Under the pieces are notes generated by a model, which was given only the letters and a program-made list of their open reading frames with translations, was not told where the DNA came from and searched no databases. From NCBI GenBank assembly GCA_051646105.1, contig JBOFCO010000231.1, positions 1-6,679 of the forward strand: DNA of 6,679 nt. The letters are read 5' to 3'. The stretch comes from JBOFCO01 sp051646105. Lineage in GTDB: Bacteria > Pseudomonadota > Alphaproteobacteria > Rhodobacterales > Rhodobacteraceae. Shown here in pieces: positions 5,058-6,679 of this stretch; position 1 is the stretch's first letter; every line of letters starts with the position of its first letter. The translations under genes and the position numbers were made by a program.

Positions 5058-6679
5058 CCGCACAGGTCGTCGTCAGAAAGCGCCGACAGATCAGCATTGC
5101 CAAGCTTTGTTTCGGCCAGCAGCCCCGTACAGGCTGGCAGGATGCGACGGATGAACACCGCCGCCAGCGCCCGCTGCCGCCCGTCGCCTGCCTGCGCCGC
5201 ACGAAGGTGATATCCGGCACCCAGCACAAGCGCGAAGGCCCGCAGATAGGCGACCGCACCCGCATCGCGATCCGCCACTGGCAGGGCAAGCATGTATTCC
5301 GTGGCTTCCCGCAGGGATTCGGCGGCCTCCCAGACCGGGCAGGCAAGATCGCCTGCCGTCGCGCGGCTTGCCTCGGCTGCTGCCTCGACCTCATCGATCA
5401 GTCGAAAGGCGGCTTCACCGCCGTCGGCCAGCTTCCGCCCGACAAGATCCATGGCCTGAATACCGTTCGTGCCCTCGTAGATCGCGGTCACCCGGACATC
5501 GCGAAAATATTGTGCTGCCCCGGTTTCCTCGATGAACCCCATTCCGCCCTGTACCTGAATGGCGGTATCGGCCACCTCGCACCCCGTATCTGTGCCGAAA
5601 GCTTTGGCAATCGGGGTCAGAAAAGCAGCACGCGCAGCCCATTCCCTTGCACCCGTGGCCCTGGCCATATCCAGCGCCACCGCGCAGGACATGGCTATTG
5701 CGCGCGCGGCAAAGACCTGCGCGCGCATCGTGGCCAGCATCCGGCGCACGTCTGGATGCGCGATGATCGGACCCATCTGATTCCGGTCGCGCGCGTGGCT
5801 TGCCGCCTGTTGCAGCGCCGCTTCGGCCACACCGATACCCTGCATGGCAACGGCCAGCCGCGCGTTGTTCATCATGGTGAACATTGCAGCCATGCCCTTG
5901 CCTTCCTCGCCCACCAGCCAGCCGGTCGCGCCTTCAAACGCCATGACGCAGGTGGGCGATCCGTGCAGCCCCATCTTGTGTTCCAGGCTGACCACCGACA
6001 GGCTGTTGGCCGTGCCGGGGTTGCCCTGCGCATCGGGCAGGTACTTCGGAACCAGGAACAGGCTGATGCCACGGGTTCCCTCGGCGGCACCAGGAAGCCG
6101 CGCCAGCACCAGATGGCAGACATTCGTGACCAGATCGCTGTCGCCCCAGGAGATATAAATCTTCTGCCCGGTGATCCTGTAGCTGTCATCCGCCGCAGGC
6201 TCTGCCCGGCAGCGAAGCGCCCCCACATCGCTGCCCGCCTGCGGTTCTGTCAGGTTCATGGTGCCGGACCATTCGCCAGAGACCAGTCTTGGCAGATACT
6301 GCGCCTGCATTGCAGGACTGGCGTGATGTTCCAGCGCCTCGATCTGTCCCTGTGTCAGCACGGGCTTCAGCTGCAACGACAGGCACGCCCCCGCCATCAT
6401 GTCGTTGACCGCCATGCCCAGCGTCAGCGGCAGACCCATGCCGCCGTGTCTTGAATCGGCGGCAATGGCAACCCAGCCCCCGTCGCGGATCGCCGCATAT
6501 CCTTCGGCATAGCCCGGACTGGCGCGCACAATACCGTTTTCCATCCGCGCCGGGTGCAGGTCGCCCGCGCGTTGCAGCGGGGCAAGAACATCATCGCAAA
6601 GCCGACCGGCTTCGGTCAGGATCGCCTCGGTCAGATCGGGGGGTGCTTCGGCGTAGCGGTCGGTTGTGGCAACCGTGCC
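5054..6679 (-). CDS. Acyl-CoA dehydrogenase with C-terminal extension (DmdC-like family), 5' end outside window
   Basis: The frame is open to the right edge, giving 541 residues and lacking perhaps 30-50 N-terminal ones of a protein near 590. It oxidises an acyl-CoA to the 2-enoyl-CoA with FAD and passes electrons to ETF. Seen here: the FAD/substrate segment GTMNLTEPQAGSDVGAL, SWGDSDLVTN in the middle beta domain, GLHGSPTCVM, and QGGMGFIEETGAAQYFRDVR in the C-terminal helical domain. The catalytic base is the Glu of IYEGTNGIQAMDL (codon 5476-5474). The last 110 or so residues form the extra C-terminal helical domain of the long family that includes 3-methylmercaptopropionyl-CoA dehydrogenase (DmdC) of DMSP-using marine bacteria. 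That family also contains general fatty acyl-CoA dehydrogenases, so the substrate is uncertain. An ATG at 6544 is internal, not the start. It is coupled by ATGA overlap to the hydrolase. Confidence 0.95.
   Translation of the reverse strand, partial: GTVATTDRYAEAPPDLTEAILTEAGRLCDDVLAPLQRAGDLHPARMENGIVRASPGYAEGYAAIRDGGWVAIAADSRHGGMGLPLTLGMAVNDMMAGACLSLQLKPVLTQGQIEALEHHASPAMQAQYLPRLVSGEWSGTMNLTEPQAGSDVGALRCRAEPAADDSYRITGQKIYISWGDSDLVTNVCHLVLARLPGAAEGTRGISLFLVPKYLPDAQGNPGTANSLSVVSLEHKMGLHGSPTCVMAFEGATGWLVGEEGKGMAAMFTMMNNARLAVAMQGIGVAEAALQQAASHARDRNQMGPIIAHPDVRRMLATMRAQVFAARAIAMSCAVALDMARATGAREWAARAAFLTPIAKAFGTDTGCEVADTAIQVQGGMGFIEETGAAQYFRDVRVTAIYEGTNGIQAMDLVGRKLADGGEAAFRLIDEVEAAAEASRATAGDLACPVWEAAESLREATEYMLALPVADRDAGAVAYLRAFALVLGAGYHLRAAQAGDGRQRALAAVFIRRILPACTGLLAETKLGNADLSALSDDDLCG

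Noticed and set aside
5061..5063. GTG start at 5063 for the hydrolase
   Set aside because: Possible, but the ATG at 5057 forms the standard ATGA overlap with the preceding stop, so it is preferred.
4083..5210. Long + strand open frame (375 codons)
   Set aside because: It is antisense to the MBL-fold hydrolase with its full metal-ligand set and has no domain of its own.
4991..6454. Long + strand open frame (487 codons)
   Set aside because: It lies antisense to the acyl-CoA dehydrogenase, which has clear motifs and a catalytic Glu. The + strand product is rich in Arg, His and Gln with no recognisable domain, as expected of a GC-rich shadow frame.
1..6679. Mobile element, phage, defence island or CRISPR array
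   Set aside because: I see no transposase, integrase, repeat array or flanking direct repeats; nearly all of the sequence is occupied by core-type genes.

Overview
The window looks like chromosomal DNA of a GC-rich alphaproteobacterium, most likely a member of the Rhodobacterales (Paracoccaceae/Roseobacteraceae). The evidence is the style of the GreA and ETF-ubiquinone oxidoreductase sequences, a tiny aa3-type cytochrome c oxidase subunit IV, and a long acyl-CoA dehydrogenase with the extra C-terminal domain. I see no phage, insertion sequence, CRISPR array, tRNA or rRNA. Apart from one leader structure, this is mostly an ordinary core-genome neighbourhood.

Left part (1-1878). The N-terminus of ETF-ubiquinone oxidoreductase runs leftward off the window. 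It is divergent from a rightward pair, greA and a conserved-looking two-helix membrane protein of unknown function, separated by 15 bases. The 226-base divergent spacer holds a likely promoter for greA. Just before the greA start it also holds a near-perfect intrinsic terminator: a 10-bp stem with one mismatch, a GCGA tetraloop and a T-rich tail. No other rightward gene lies upstream in the window, so it is best read as an attenuator in the greA leader. This is the most interesting observation here.

Right part (1881-6679). Six genes read leftward. In transcription order they are an acyl-CoA dehydrogenase (5' end outside the window), an MBL-fold hydrolase, aa3-oxidase subunit IV, a small lipoprotein, mobA and a GNAT acetyltransferase. 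Two junctions are 4-base ATGA overlaps (dehydrogenase/hydrolase and mobA/GNAT), which points to translational coupling. The other gaps are 41-78 bases. The last gene ends 2 bases from the end of the rightward membrane-protein gene, in a tail-to-tail arrangement.

How the genes fit together. The acyl-CoA dehydrogenase passes electrons to ETF, ETF-QO passes them to ubiquinone, and the aa3 oxidase consumes them at the end of the chain. Several genes at both ends of the window therefore touch one respiratory route, although they are not one operon. MobA makes the guanine-dinucleotide form of the molybdenum cofactor used by many respiratory and oxidative enzymes. The membrane protein, the lipoprotein and the GNAT protein have no assignable substrate.
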